A stretch of DNA of 64,000 nucleotides from Polaromonas sp. JS666 (lineage in GTDB: Bacteria; Pseudomonadota; Gammaproteobacteria; Burkholderiales; Burkholderiaceae_C), in the NCBI RefSeq assembly GCF_000013865.1, contig NC_007948.1:558001-622000 (forward strand), given 5' to 3'. Shown piece by piece: positions 49,262 to 57,820 of this stretch. The translations under genes were made by a program, and so were the position numbers. The notes under the pieces are model-generated. The model worked only from the letters and a program-made list of their open reading frames with translations. It ran no database searches and was not told the origin of the DNA. Every line of letters starts with the position of its first letter. The first letter of the stretch is position 1.

Positions 49262-50338
49262 CTAATGAGGAAACGGCCAGAGCCGCAACTTCTGTTTGCC
49301 GATCGACCAGAGCTTGGCCAGGCCGTGCGGCTCCACGATCAGGAACCAGACAATCAGGCCGCCAAAAATCATCAGCTCGGCATGGGAAATGCCTGCGGTT
49401 GAGATTTCAAATCCAAGCAGCTGTGCGAGTACCGGCAGGAACTGATTCAGCGCGATCGGCAAGACGGTGATGAAGGCCGCACCCAGAAAGCCCCCCAGGA
49501 TGGAGCCCATGCCGCCAATGATCACCATGAACAGCAGCCGGAATGACTGGTCCACCGAGAATGCCGCCGGCTCCCATGCGCCGAGGTAAACAAAGCCCCA
49601 GAGCGCGCCCGACATGCCGACGATGAACGAGCTGACCGCAAAGGCGCTGAGCTTGGCGTACATGGGCCGGATGCCGATCACGGCAGCGGCCACGTCCATG
49701 TCGCGAATCGCCATCCATTCCCGGCCAATGGCGCCGCGCACCAGGTTTTTGGCCAGCAGCGCCATCACCACCAGGATGGACAGGCAGAGCCAGTATTTGC
49801 TGTGCGCGCTCTCGATCGGAAACCCGAACACCTGCAGGTTGGACACCGAGACGGAGCCAGAAGGGGAGTCCAGCGTGAACCACTTGATGCGCAGGAACAT
49901 CCAGTCGGCGAAGAACTGCGCGGCCAGCGTTGCCACGGCCAGGTACAGACCCTTGACCCGCAGGCTGGGCAGGCCGAACAGGATGCCGAAGAAGGTGGCA
50001 CACAGTCCGCCCAGAATCAGGGCCGGGATCAGCGGCAGGCCGGGCAGGCGCACAAAGAAGTTGTAGGCGCCGTAAGCCCCTACCGCCATGAAGGCACCCG
50101 AGCCCAGCGAGATCTGGCCGCAATAGCCCACCAGGATGTTCACGCCCAGCGCGGCCAGCGAGATGATCAAAAAGGGAATCAGGATGGCGCGAAACAGATA
50201 GTCGCTGGCCAGCATGGGTACGGCGATAAAGGCAAACAGCAGAAACAGGGCTACCACCAGCCTGTCCTGTGCGATCGGGAAGATCTGCTGGTCTGCCCGA
50301 TACGTTGTCTTGAATTGGCCGTTTTCTCTGTAAAGCAT
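49262..50338 (-). CDS. Liv-type ABC transporter permease (LivM-like)
   Basis: This 358-residue membrane protein of the LivM class has about ten helices and the marks ILVGYCGQISLGSGAFMAVG and GREWMAIRDMDVAAAVIGIR, the cytoplasmic loop that contacts the ATPases. It pairs with the LivH-like permease encoded upstream. A 112-base gap to the binding-protein gene holds no obvious hairpin. Confidence 0.92.
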   Translation of the reverse strand: MLYRENGQFKTTYRADQQIFPIAQDRLVVALFLLFAFIAVPMLASDYLFRAILIPFLIISLAALGVNILVGYCGQISLGSGAFMAVGAYGAYNFFVRLPGLPLIPALILGGLCATFFGILFGLPSLRVKGLYLAVATLAAQFFADWMFLRIKWFTLDSPSGSVSVSNLQVFGFPIESAHSKYWLCLSILVVMALLAKNLVRGAIGREWMAIRDMDVAAAVIGIRPMYAKLSAFAVSSFIVGMSGALWGFVYLGAWEPAAFSVDQSFRLLFMVIIGGMGSILGGFLGAAFITVLPIALNQFLPVLAQLLGFEISTAGISHAELMIFGGLIVWFLIVEPHGLAKLWSIGKQKLRLWPFPH

Positions 50339-50390
50339 ATTAGTGCGCCACCGTTAGATCGCGATGAAAGAAGTGATGAGCTGGGACGGC

Positions 50391-50475
50391 CGCCGCGCCG
50401 GGCCGCCCCAAGCAAGGCCAGCCCCCCCCGGGGGGCAGCTCAGTACACGAAGTGAAAAGCGTGGTGGCCACATCA
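50391..50475. repeat. GC-rich repeat, copy C
   Basis: This copy (CCGGGCCGCCCCAAGCAAGG, CCCCCCGGGGGGCAGC, ACGAAGTGAAAAGCGTGG) lies in the LivH-LivM gap. It is the best intergenic match to the stretch inside coxD at 19849-19938. Confidence 0.85.
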
Positions 50476-50660
50476 ACGGAAGGTGAGGCCTTAAACCAGC
50501 AGGGGCCGCGGAACCGGCTTAGCCGGGCCGCAGGCGCAGCGGCCCCCGAGGGGCTGGAGCCCGCGGCTCCAAGCCTGCCTGCGCAGGCTTGGACGGGCGA
50601 CAGAGGCGAAGCGTCTCGCGAGCCGCGGCCTGCAAGGCCTCGCGCATTACACGAAGTGAA
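50474..50660. repeat. GC-rich repeat, copy B2
   Basis: This copy matches 46467-46661 (CAACGGAAGGTGAGGCCTTA, GCGGCCCCCGAGGGGCTGGA, AGCGTCTCGCGAGCCGCGGC) but lacks the nested 27-base run. It lies directly after copy C and upstream of the LivM start. Confidence 0.88.
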
Positions 50661-50678
50661 AAGCGTGGGGGCTGTCAT

Positions 50679-51608
50679 CTATACGCGATCGATTATTTTT
50701 TCGCCGAACAATCCCTGCGGCCTGAACAGCAGGAATCCGAGCGCCAGCACATAGGCAAACCAGATCTCGATGCCGCCGCCGACAAAGGGGCCGAGGTACA
50801 CCTCGGACAGCTTTTCGCCGACACCAATGATCAGCCCGCCGATGATGGCGCCCGGCACCGAGGTCAGGCCGCCGAGAATCACCACCGGCAAGGCGCGCAG
50901 CGCCACCGTGGTGAGCGAGAACTGGACACCCAGCTTGCTGCCCCAGATCATCCCGGCCACCAGTGCCACCACGCCTGCCACGCACCAGACGATGACCCAG
51001 ATGCGGTTCAGCGGAATGCCGATGGACTGCGCGGCCTGGTGGTCATCGGCCACCGCACGCAGGGCGCGGCCCGTCGCGGTTTTCTGGAAAAAGAGGCTCA
51101 GCAACGCGACCAGTGCCGCGGCAATCACAGCGGCAATCAGGTCTTCCTTGTTGATCAGGATGCCACCCGGGAACATGCCGTCGGCGACAAAAATCGGCTC
51201 CTTGGGCATGCCGATGTCGATCTTGTAGATGTTGCTGCCAAACAGGGTCTGGCCCAGGCCTTCCATGAAGTAGGCGATGCCCAGCGTGGCCATCAGCAGC
51301 GTCGCGCCCTCCTGGTTGACCAGGTGGCGCAGCACCAGCCGCTCGATCAGCCACGCTACCGCAAACATGATGAGGCCGGCGATCACGAAGGCGGCCGCGT
51401 TGGCGAGGATGAGGTTGTCGATGCCCGTCCATTGCGGGATCCATTCGGAGAATCGGGCCATGGCCAGCGCGGCGAACAGCACCATGGCGCCCTGCGCGAA
51501 GTTGAAGACGCCCGATGCCTTGAAGATCAGCACAAAGCCCAGTGCCACCAGCGAATACAGCATGCCGGCCATCAGGCCGCCAAAGAGTGTTTCCAGAAAA
51601 AAGGCCAT
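50679..51608 (-). CDS. Liv-type ABC transporter permease (LivH-like)
   Basis: This 309-residue permease of the LivH class has about eight helices and the marks GFVLIFKASGVFNFAQGAMV and RALPVVILGGLTSVPGAIIG. ATG 51608 (MAFFLETLFG) was chosen as the normal class start. With the LivM-like protein it forms the membrane channel. Repeats fill the gaps on both sides. Confidence 0.92.
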   Translation of the reverse strand: MAFFLETLFGGLMAGMLYSLVALGFVLIFKASGVFNFAQGAMVLFAALAMARFSEWIPQWTGIDNLILANAAAFVIAGLIMFAVAWLIERLVLRHLVNQEGATLLMATLGIAYFMEGLGQTLFGSNIYKIDIGMPKEPIFVADGMFPGGILINKEDLIAAVIAAALVALLSLFFQKTATGRALRAVADDHQAAQSIGIPLNRIWVIVWCVAGVVALVAGMIWGSKLGVQFSLTTVALRALPVVILGGLTSVPGAIIGGLIIGVGEKLSEVYLGPFVGGGIEIWFAYVLALGFLLFRPQGLFGEKIIDRV

Positions 51609-51728
51609 CTCAATACCCGTGTAATGTGGCGCTGCCACGTGGTTTTATCGCTTCCCGCCTTTGGGGGGAGGTCGACATGGGGGCTCGCAAGCTTTGAGCG
51701 AAGGCGTGCAGCTTGGCGCCCACATCAG

Positions 51729-51806
51729 CGGCCGCCGCAGAACCGGCTTTGCCGGGCTGCAAGCGGCGTCCCCTGCAAGGGGAGAGGCGGCTACGCGCAG
51801 CGAGCC
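51729..51806. repeat. GC-rich repeat, degenerate copy D
   Basis: GCAGAACCGGCTTTGCCGGG and a following CCCCTGCAAGGGGAGAGGCG are a diverged member of the same family, in the LivG-LivH gap. Confidence 0.65.
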
Positions 51807-51830
51807 CGCAACAGGGGTGTGCCATTTCCA

Positions 51831-52613
51831 TCAGTGCTCCACACCCAGGTAAGCCCGGATCACGTCGGGGTTGTTGCGGACTTCATCGGGGGTGCCGTCG
51901 CCAATCTTCTTGCCGTAGTCCAGCACCACCACGCGGTCGGAAATGTCCATCACCACGCCCATGTCGTGCTCGATCAATACCACGGTGGTGCCGAACTCGT
52001 CGTTCACGTCGAGGACAAAGCGGCACATGTCCTGCTTTTCTTCGACGTTCATGCCGGCCATGGGCTCGTCAAGCAGCAGGACCTGCGGCTCCATGGCCAG
52101 CGCCCGGCCCAGGTCGACGCGTTTTTGCAGTCCGTAGGGCAACTGGCCGACCGGTGTTTTGCGGAAGGCCTGGATCTCGAGAAAGTCGATGATTTTCTCG
52201 ACCGCCTCGCGGTGCATGATTTCCTCTTTCTCGGCCGGGCCAATCCGCAGCGCCTGCAGCAGCAGGTTGCTTTTGATCTTGAGGTTGCGGCCCGACATGA
52301 TGTTGTCCAGCACGCTCATGCCCTTGAACAGCGCCAGGTTCTGGAAGGTGCGGGCCACACCCATCACCGCGACCTGGTGGCTGTTCATGTGCTTGAAGGT
52401 CTGGCCGCGAAAGGTGATGGCTCCCTGCTGGGGCGAATAGACGCCGTTGATGCAGTTGAGCATGGAGCTCTTGCCTGCGCCGTTGGGGCCGATGATGGCG
52501 CGTATCTCGTGCTCCTTCACATTGAAGGAAATATCGGACAGCGCCTTGACGCCGCCAAAGCTCAGGGAGATGTTGCTGACGTCGAGAATGACGTCGCCGA
52601 TTTTCTTGTGCAT
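51831..52613 (-). CDS. Liv-type ABC transporter ATP-binding protein (LivG-like)
   Basis: This 260-residue LivG-class ATPase has Walker A GPNGAGKSS, Walker B VLLLDEPMAGMN and an H-loop VLIEHDMGVVM. The ABC signature is the variant QLPYGLQKRVDLGRAL, common in LivG-type proteins. It couples ATP use to import through the LivHM-like channel. It is the second gene of the operon after the AMP-forming ligase. Confidence 0.93.
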   Translation of the reverse strand: MHKKIGDVILDVSNISLSFGGVKALSDISFNVKEHEIRAIIGPNGAGKSSMLNCINGVYSPQQGAITFRGQTFKHMNSHQVAVMGVARTFQNLALFKGMSVLDNIMSGRNLKIKSNLLLQALRIGPAEKEEIMHREAVEKIIDFLEIQAFRKTPVGQLPYGLQKRVDLGRALAMEPQVLLLDEPMAGMNVEEKQDMCRFVLDVNDEFGTTVVLIEHDMGVVMDISDRVVVLDYGKKIGDGTPDEVRNNPDVIRAYLGVEH

Positions 52614-52624
52614 CAGATAGGTAC

Positions 52625-52702
52625 CCCCACGCTTGTCACTCCGTGTACTGCGCTGCCCCCCGAGGGGGCCGCCCGCCTGCGGCCCGGCAAAGCCGGTTCC
52701 GC
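52625..52702. repeat. GC-rich repeat, copy E, inverted
   Basis: This copy is the reverse complement of part of copies A1/A2 (CCCCCGAGGGGGCCGCCCGC, CCGGCAAAGCCGGTTCCGCG). It lies in the gap between the AMP-forming ligase and LivG-like genes and is opposite in orientation to the others. Confidence 0.88.
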
Positions 52703-52743
52703 GGCTCGAGCTGGCATTTGAGGGGCGTGCTGTCGGTTGTTAT

Positions 52744-54690
52744 TCATGCTGCTGCCTTCACGGGCGCGAAGGTTTGGGTGTCGCTGATCTTCAGCGTGGC
52801 GCTGACGCTGCCGCTGCGGCCGTCTTCAAACTTGACCACGGTTTCAATGAACTGCTCGGTTTTGCCGCCGTACAGGGCATCGACCAGCGGCTGGTATTTC
52901 TCGGCGATGAAGCCGCGGCGCACCTTGTTGGTCCGTGTCAGCTCGCCGTCATCGGCGTCGAGTTCCTTGTGCAGTATCAGGAAGCGGCTGATCTGCGAGC
53001 CGGCCAGCAGCGCATCGACGCTGAGGTCGGCATTGACCTTCTCGACGCACTCCTTGATGAGCTGGTAGACCTCCGGCTTTTGCGCCAGGTCGGTGTAGCC
53101 CGCATAAGGCAGGTTGCGCCGCTCGGCCCAGTTGCCCACCGCGTCGAAGTCGATGTTGATCATCACGCAGACCTTTTCACGGCCGTCGCCGTAGGCCACG
53201 ACTTCCTTGATGTGCGGGAAAAACTTGAGCTTGTTCTCCACGTATTTCGGCGCAAACAGGGCGCCGTCATTGGCGCCACCCTTGATACGGCCCACGTCCT
53301 TCACCCGGTCAATGATCTTGAGATGACCGCTGGCATTCAGAAACCCGGCGTCGCTGGTGTGGTACCAGCCGTCGGCGGTCAGCACCTCGGCCGTGGCCGC
53401 CGGATTTTTGTAGTACTCCTTGAGCAGGCCGGCCGACTTGACCAGGACCTCGCCGTTGTCGGCCACCCGGATCTGCACGCCTTGAATCGGCACGCCGACC
53501 GTGTCGGCCCGCGCCTCGTTGTCGGGCTGCAGGCAGACGAACACGGCGGTTTCCGTGGAGCCATACAGCTGCTTGAGGTTGATGCCGATGGAACGGTAAA
53601 AAGTGAAGAGGTCCGGGCCAATGGCTTCGCCGGCGGTGTAGGCCACCCGCACGCGCGAAAAGCCCAGGTTGTTGCGCAGGGGCCCGTAGACCATCAGGTT
53701 GCCCAGGCCATAAAGCAGGGTCTGGATGAAATTGACCGGCTTGCCGTCCATGAGGGCGGGACCCACTTGGCGAGCCACCCCCATGAAGTAATTGAACATG
53801 CCGCGCTTGAGGCGCCCGGCGTCCTCCATGCGGATCATGACCGTGGTGAGCATGCCTTCAAACACCCGCGGTGGCGCAAAGTAATAGGTCGGTCCGACCT
53901 CCTTGAGGTCAATCATCACCGTGCTGGCACTCTCGGGGCAGTTCACCACATAGCCGCAGGCCAGCCACTGCGCGTAGCTGAAGATGTTCTGGCCAATCCA
54001 CGCCGGCGGCAGGTAGGCCAGCACTTCTTCGGCGCTCGTGAGCTTGTCAAATTCTGCGCCGGCCTGCGCACGGTCCAGCAAGGTCGCGTGCGTGTGCACC
54101 ACGCCCTTGGGATTGCCGGTGGTGCCCGAGGTAAAGAACATCGCCGCCACGTCGTCGGGGGAGGCCTTGTCGACTTCCATGCGGAACCAGCCAGGCTGGC
54201 TCACCGCCAGCGCCTGGCCGGACTCAATCAGCCGGTCCAGGGATGTGAGTCCGGGCTCTTCGTAATTGCGCAGGCCGCGCGGGTCGTCAAAAATGATGTG
54301 GGCCAGGTCCGGGCAGCGGTCACGGATTTCCAGCAGCTTGTCGACCTGCTCCTGGTCTTCCACCATGGCGAAGCGTACGTCGGCATTGGTGATGGGGAAG
54401 ACGCATTCGGCGCCCACGGCATCCTGGTACAGCGGAATGGGAATCGCCCCCAGCGACTGCGCGGCCAGCATGGTGGCATACAGGCGCGGCCGGTTGGCAC
54501 CGATCAGCGCCATGTGTTCGCCACGCCCCAGGCCGGCCTCGTGCAGGCCGCAAGCAATGTGTTCCACCAGCTCGGCCATGCCGGCCCAGCTGTGCGCCTG
54601 CCAGATGCCATATTCTTTCTCGCGCATGGCCGCGGCGCCCGGACGCTCGGCAGCATGTTTGAGCAGCAATCGTGGGAACGTGGTCTGCAT
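52744..54690 (-). CDS. AMP-dependent synthetase/ligase, long-chain acyl-CoA synthetase type
   Basis: This 648-residue adenylate-forming enzyme resembles the large FadD15/long-chain type. It has the P-loop MFFTSGTTGNPKGVVHTHAT, the motif LYGSTETAVFVCL and DGWYHTSDAGFLNASGHLKI. ATG 54690 has AAGGAA 7 bases upstream. It is the first gene of the leftward liv-type operon and would activate an acid to its CoA ester. The operon has a second, PaaK-like ligase at its far end. Confidence 0.9.
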   Translation of the reverse strand: MQTTFPRLLLKHAAERPGAAAMREKEYGIWQAHSWAGMAELVEHIACGLHEAGLGRGEHMALIGANRPRLYATMLAAQSLGAIPIPLYQDAVGAECVFPITNADVRFAMVEDQEQVDKLLEIRDRCPDLAHIIFDDPRGLRNYEEPGLTSLDRLIESGQALAVSQPGWFRMEVDKASPDDVAAMFFTSGTTGNPKGVVHTHATLLDRAQAGAEFDKLTSAEEVLAYLPPAWIGQNIFSYAQWLACGYVVNCPESASTVMIDLKEVGPTYYFAPPRVFEGMLTTVMIRMEDAGRLKRGMFNYFMGVARQVGPALMDGKPVNFIQTLLYGLGNLMVYGPLRNNLGFSRVRVAYTAGEAIGPDLFTFYRSIGINLKQLYGSTETAVFVCLQPDNEARADTVGVPIQGVQIRVADNGEVLVKSAGLLKEYYKNPAATAEVLTADGWYHTSDAGFLNASGHLKIIDRVKDVGRIKGGANDGALFAPKYVENKLKFFPHIKEVVAYGDGREKVCVMINIDFDAVGNWAERRNLPYAGYTDLAQKPEVYQLIKECVEKVNADLSVDALLAGSQISRFLILHKELDADDGELTRTNKVRRGFIAEKYQPLVDALYGGKTEQFIETVVKFEDGRSGSVSATLKISDTQTFAPVKAAA

Positions 54691-54915
54691 TCCGGTTCCT
54701 TGTCTCTTTCTTTTTTGTGCAGCCTTTCTGTCGGAAAAGCCGCTGGTGTAGAGCGAATAGTAGGACTGCATTTGACGTCATGGTGTCATTGCGACGACAA
54801 TTTGCGGGTAAGTCCTAGTGGGGTGTCCCCGGTCCGGACTATCCCTGACGCGAAGCAATACCCAATACCCAATACCTGATACCCAATACCCGTTGCCCTG
54901 ATGCGAACCCCGAAC
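54691..54915. other. intergenic region with a 7-base tandem repeat
   Basis: This stretch holds the promoter side of the AMP-ligase operon. At 54857-54891 a 7-base unit AATACCC occurs five times with two single-base changes. No gene was seen. Confidence 0.7.
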
Positions 54916-55082
54916 CTAGTACTTCGACACAGAGGCATCGGAACAAAATGAAAGCGATGGATTCGAGCCCAAGCCCAGGCGCAAACCGCAGACATAGCTG
55001 TAGCTATGGCGAGGATTTGCAACGACGGCATGGGTTCGAAGGCGCGCTTTCATGTTTCGATATTTCTGGGTCGGAGTACTAG
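54916..55082. repeat. 167-bp inverted repeat, MITE-like hairpin element
   Basis: The ends CTAGTACT and AGTACTAG are exact inverted copies. Nearly the whole of each half pairs with the other: GAAAGCG with CGCTTTC, TTCGAGCCCAAGCC with GGCATGGGTTCGAA, GCAAACC with GATTTGC, and the centre CATAGCT-GT-AGCTATG. It encodes nothing evident and ends 8 bases before the crp-type start. It could be a non-autonomous mobile element or a structured RNA. Confidence 0.8.
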
Positions 55083-55090
55083 TGCGCACC

Positions 55091-55810
55091 ATGTCCACCG
55101 ACACCTCCCTGCATCAGCGCCGCAGAACGCCCACCGCGGATGAGCTGCAGGGCATTCCGTGGCTGCGTCTTCTGCAGCCGCCTGAGCGCGCGCGTGCTGT
55201 CGCACAGTTGCAGGTGGGCGATGCGGCCCCCGGCGACTATGTCTGCCGCATCGGCCGGCCCGTCACATACTGGTTCGGCGTGGTGGAGGGGCTGCTCAAA
55301 ATGAGTACCGACAACGCGCAGGGAACGACCATCACCTTTGCCGGCTTGCCGCCCGGCGGCTGGTTTGGCGAGGGCACAGCGCTCAAGCGCGAGCCCTACC
55401 GCTACAACATCCAGGCCCTGCGCAAGAGCGTTGTGGCCGGTCTGCCCATCGACTCGTTTCACTGGCTGCTGGACCATTCCATCGGGTTTAACCGCTTTGT
55501 GATGAACCAGCTGAACGAACGGCTGGGGCAGTTCATTGCCGCGCGTGAAATCGACCGCATGAACAACCCCGACCTGCGCGTGGCGCGCAGCCTGGCGGCA
55601 CTGTTCAATCCGGTGCTGTATCCCGGCGTGGGCGATATCCTGCGCATCACGCAGCAGGAGATGGCCTACCTGGTCGGACTGTCGCGCCAGCGCGTCAACG
55701 AAGCGCTGAGCGCACTACAGGCGCAGGGCTTCATTCGCGTTGAATACGGCGGCTTGCGCGTGCTGGATCTTGCGGCCCTGCGCTCCAGCATCGCTTCAGA
55801 CAAGAAGTAA
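55091..55810 (+). CDS. Crp/Fnr family transcriptional regulator
   Basis: This 239-residue regulator has a cyclic-nucleotide-binding-type fold at about residues 35-150 (GDYVCRIGRPVTYWFGVVEG, LPPGGWFGEGTALK) and a Crp-type winged helix at about 170-225 (ITQQEMAYLVGLSRQRVNEA). It lacks an Fnr-type cysteine cluster. ATG 55091 was chosen; the frame stays open upstream through the inverted repeat. It diverges from the AMP-ligase/liv operon and might control it. The ligand is unknown. Confidence 0.9.
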   Translation: MSTDTSLHQRRRTPTADELQGIPWLRLLQPPERARAVAQLQVGDAAPGDYVCRIGRPVTYWFGVVEGLLKMSTDNAQGTTITFAGLPPGGWFGEGTALKREPYRYNIQALRKSVVAGLPIDSFHWLLDHSIGFNRFVMNQLNERLGQFIAAREIDRMNNPDLRVARSLAALFNPVLYPGVGDILRITQQEMAYLVGLSRQRVNEALSALQAQGFIRVEYGGLRVLDLAALRSSIASDKK

Positions 55811-55840
55811 ATGCCGCCCTTCATGCAAGAGCCAGGCAAG

Positions 55841-55858
55841 CTATAAAATAAATAGCAA
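55841..55858. repeat. AT-rich dispersed repeat (ATAGC type)
   Basis: CTATAAAATAAATAGCAA is a short inverted AT-rich tract directly before the pseudouridine synthase start, related to 20249-20310 and 58124-58187. Confidence 0.5.
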
Positions 55859-56710
55859 ATGCAAGATCCATCCAAACCCGGAGCGGGGCCCAAACCAGGT
55901 GGCACGGCCGTGCGTATCCCGAAGGCCGCCGCCCCGGCCGCCACCGCTTCCGCATCGTCCACCGTGCGGCTGAACAAACGCATGGCCGAGTTGGGCCTGT
56001 GCTCACGCCGCGAAGCCGACGACTGGATTGCCCGTGGCTGGGTGCTGGTCAATGGCGCGCCCGCCGTGATGGGCCAGCCGGTCGCCCCTGACGCGCGCAT
56101 CGAAGTGGATCGCCAGGCCGAGCAGCAGCAGCGCCAGCAGGTCACCATCCTGATCAACAAGCCCGTTGGCTATGTCAGCGGCCAGGCTGAAGACGGCCAT
56201 GAGCCTGCGGTGGTGCTGGTACAGCCGCAAAACCGCTGGCGCGAGTGCAACAGCCGCATGCGCTGGGGTCCCGAGCAGTTGCGCGGCCTGGCGCCGGCCG
56301 GTCGCCTGGACATTGACTCCATCGGCTTGCTGGTGCTGACACAGGACGGGCGCGTGGCGCGCCAGCTCATCGGTGAAAACTCGGAGATAGAAAAAGAGTA
56401 CCTGGTGCGGGTCAGCTATGGCGCCGAAACGAGCAACGTGCAGGCGGTGTTCCCGCGTGAAAAGCTGGCCTTGCTGCGCCATGGCCTGAGCCTCGACGGG
56501 CAGGCCTTGCGGCCGGCGCAGGTGGACTGGCAAAACCCCGAGCAACTGCGGTTTGTGCTCAAGGAAGGCAAGAAGCGCCAGATTCGCCGCATGTGCGAGC
56601 AGGTGGGGCTGTTTGTGACCGGACTCAAGCGCGTGCGAATCGGTCGGGTCAACCTCGGCCATTTGCCGGTAGGCCAGTGGCGCTACCTGGCTGCGCACGA
56701 ATCTTTTTAG
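55859..56710 (+). CDS. rRNA pseudouridine synthase, RluF/RsuA family
   Basis: This 283-residue enzyme isomerises a uridine in rRNA to pseudouridine. After a Pro/Ala-rich leader of about 35 residues there is an S4 RNA-binding domain ([20 protein letters not shown], about 36-90). The catalytic domain has GRL-D151[13 protein letters not shown] with D151 as nucleophile, and [15 protein letters not shown]. The sequence [20 protein letters not shown] fits RluF (23S U2604) best. It starts at ATG 55859, directly after an AT-rich repeat tract. Confidence 0.9.
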   Translation: MQDPSKPGAGPKPGGTAVRIPKAAAPAATASASSTVRLNKRMAELGLCSRREADDWIARGWVLVNGAPAVMGQPVAPDARIEVDRQAEQQQRQQVTILINKPVGYVSGQAEDGHEPAVVLVQPQNRWRECNSRMRWGPEQLRGLAPAGRLDIDSIGLLVLTQDGRVARQLIGENSEIEKEYLVRVSYGAETSNVQAVFPREKLALLRHGLSLDGQALRPAQVDWQNPEQLRFVLKEGKKRQIRRMCEQVGLFVTGLKRVRIGRVNLGHLPVGQWRYLAAHESF

Positions 56711-56980
56711 CCTTTGCCATCAGGGTAGTGATCGGCAGCGGTCGGTAGCGCTGCGGGAACGCCAGAGTTCCCCCCTCTCATTGCGTCGGGCAGCGCTGCA
56801 GGCTCACTCTGTCCTACGGCAATGCACGTCAAAGGCTGTCAACCTTTTCCCTGACGCGGCCTAAAGTGTCTTTAAGGGCCTGGCCATGTCCCACAGGCGC
56901 AGCAGCCCGGCGACGTCATTAAATCACCCGCCCACCCACTCTCACTCACTCACTCACTCTCACCCCCACCTGCCCTCACC
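56711..56980. other. intergenic region with a short microsatellite
   Basis: This 270-base gap has no gene. A run of CACT units lies at about 56935-56965, just before the receiver-protein gene, and may alter its upstream spacing by slippage. Confidence 0.6.
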
Positions 56981-57370
56981 ATGCCACTCATTACCTACCT
57001 CGCGGAAGACAACGAGACGGTCCTCGAGAATCTGATCGAGACGCTGCAGGAAATCTGCGCGCTGAAGGTCAACGGTTTTGGCGCCACCGAGGCGGAGGCC
57101 CACCGCTGGCTCACCTCGCACAACGGTGACTGGCACCTGGCGATCGTCGACCTGTTTTTGAAGGAGGGCAGCGGTCTCGGTGTACTGGCGGGCTGCCGCA
57201 ACCGCGAGGCCTTCCAGAAGGTGGTCATGCTGACCAACTACGCCACTCCCGAGATCCGCAGGCGGGCCACCGCGCTTGGCGCGGATGCCGTGTTTGACAA
57301 GTCCGGGGAGCTGGATGACCTGTTTGCTTACTGCATCAAGCAGACGGAGCAGCAAGAGCAACGGCGATAG
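56981..57370 (+). CDS. single-domain response regulator
   Basis: This 129-residue protein is one receiver domain with no output domain. The acidic pocket E9/D10, phospho-acceptor D57 (LAIVDLFL), T85 and K107 are all present. Such proteins relay phosphate or bind a partner protein. No kinase gene is adjacent, so it is an orphan in this window. It precedes the convergent pilus operon. Confidence 0.9.
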   Translation: MPLITYLAEDNETVLENLIETLQEICALKVNGFGATEAEAHRWLTSHNGDWHLAIVDLFLKEGSGLGVLAGCRNREAFQKVVMLTNYATPEIRRRATALGADAVFDKSGELDDLFAYCIKQTEQQEQRR

Positions 57371-57448
57371 CGGTGGCCGGATTCCGCGCTTGATGCCGAT
57401 GGCCCGTCAATGCCCCACAGATAGGAGCATGGCGGCCATTTCAGTGCA

Positions 57449-57820
57449 TCACCAGGAAATTGTCAGTTCAATCGGGTTGAGGGAATTCATGGGCTGGCCG
57501 GCAACGACCGCCAGCTGCGTGCGGTCGGCCTGGCCGGCCGCGGCATTCTGAGGGTATTGAGCTGTTTTGCGGGTCGAGGCGCTGGCAATGGCCTGCACAT
57601 CCACAGTGGCCGGGCAGCTGATGCGCAGGGTGCCGGCCTGTCCTTCGGCCTGCCCGCGGTGGGTGCAGCGGTGGTCTGCAGTGGCCTCTTCGCTGAAGGT
57701 ACGCAACACAATGGTGACGCCAAACGTTCCGGAACTGCTGCTTTGCGCGTGGGCCGGGCTGAACATCGCCAGCAGGCACTGGAGGGTCAAAACGGCAAAG
57801 GCGGTTGTGAAGGTTCGCAT
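57449..57820 (-). CDS. small exported protein of the pilus operon, function unknown
   Basis: This 123-residue protein has a Sec signal (MRTFTTAFAVLTLQCLLAMF) ending near AHAQS. The mature part has the pattern SGTFGVTIVL, two cysteines (DHRC and RISC) and a beta-strand-like end PIELTISW. This matches the plan of the 62619-63191 protein (SGQFSVQITL, two or more cysteines, VEMLVSF end) and of Spore-coat-U-type pilins (TITY ends). It is the last gene after the tip-like adhesin, so a minor pilus subunit is likely; this is inference. Confidence 0.75.
   Translation of the reverse strand: MRTFTTAFAVLTLQCLLAMFSPAHAQSSSSGTFGVTIVLRTFSEEATADHRCTHRGQAEGQAGTLRISCPATVDVQAIASASTRKTAQYPQNAAAGQADRTQLAVVAGQPMNSLNPIELTISW

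Noticed and set aside
54916..55090. Reading the crp-type protein from 55052 through the inverted repeat
   Set aside because: The extra 13 residues come from the repeat arm and are not regulator-like; ATG 55091 fits the family.
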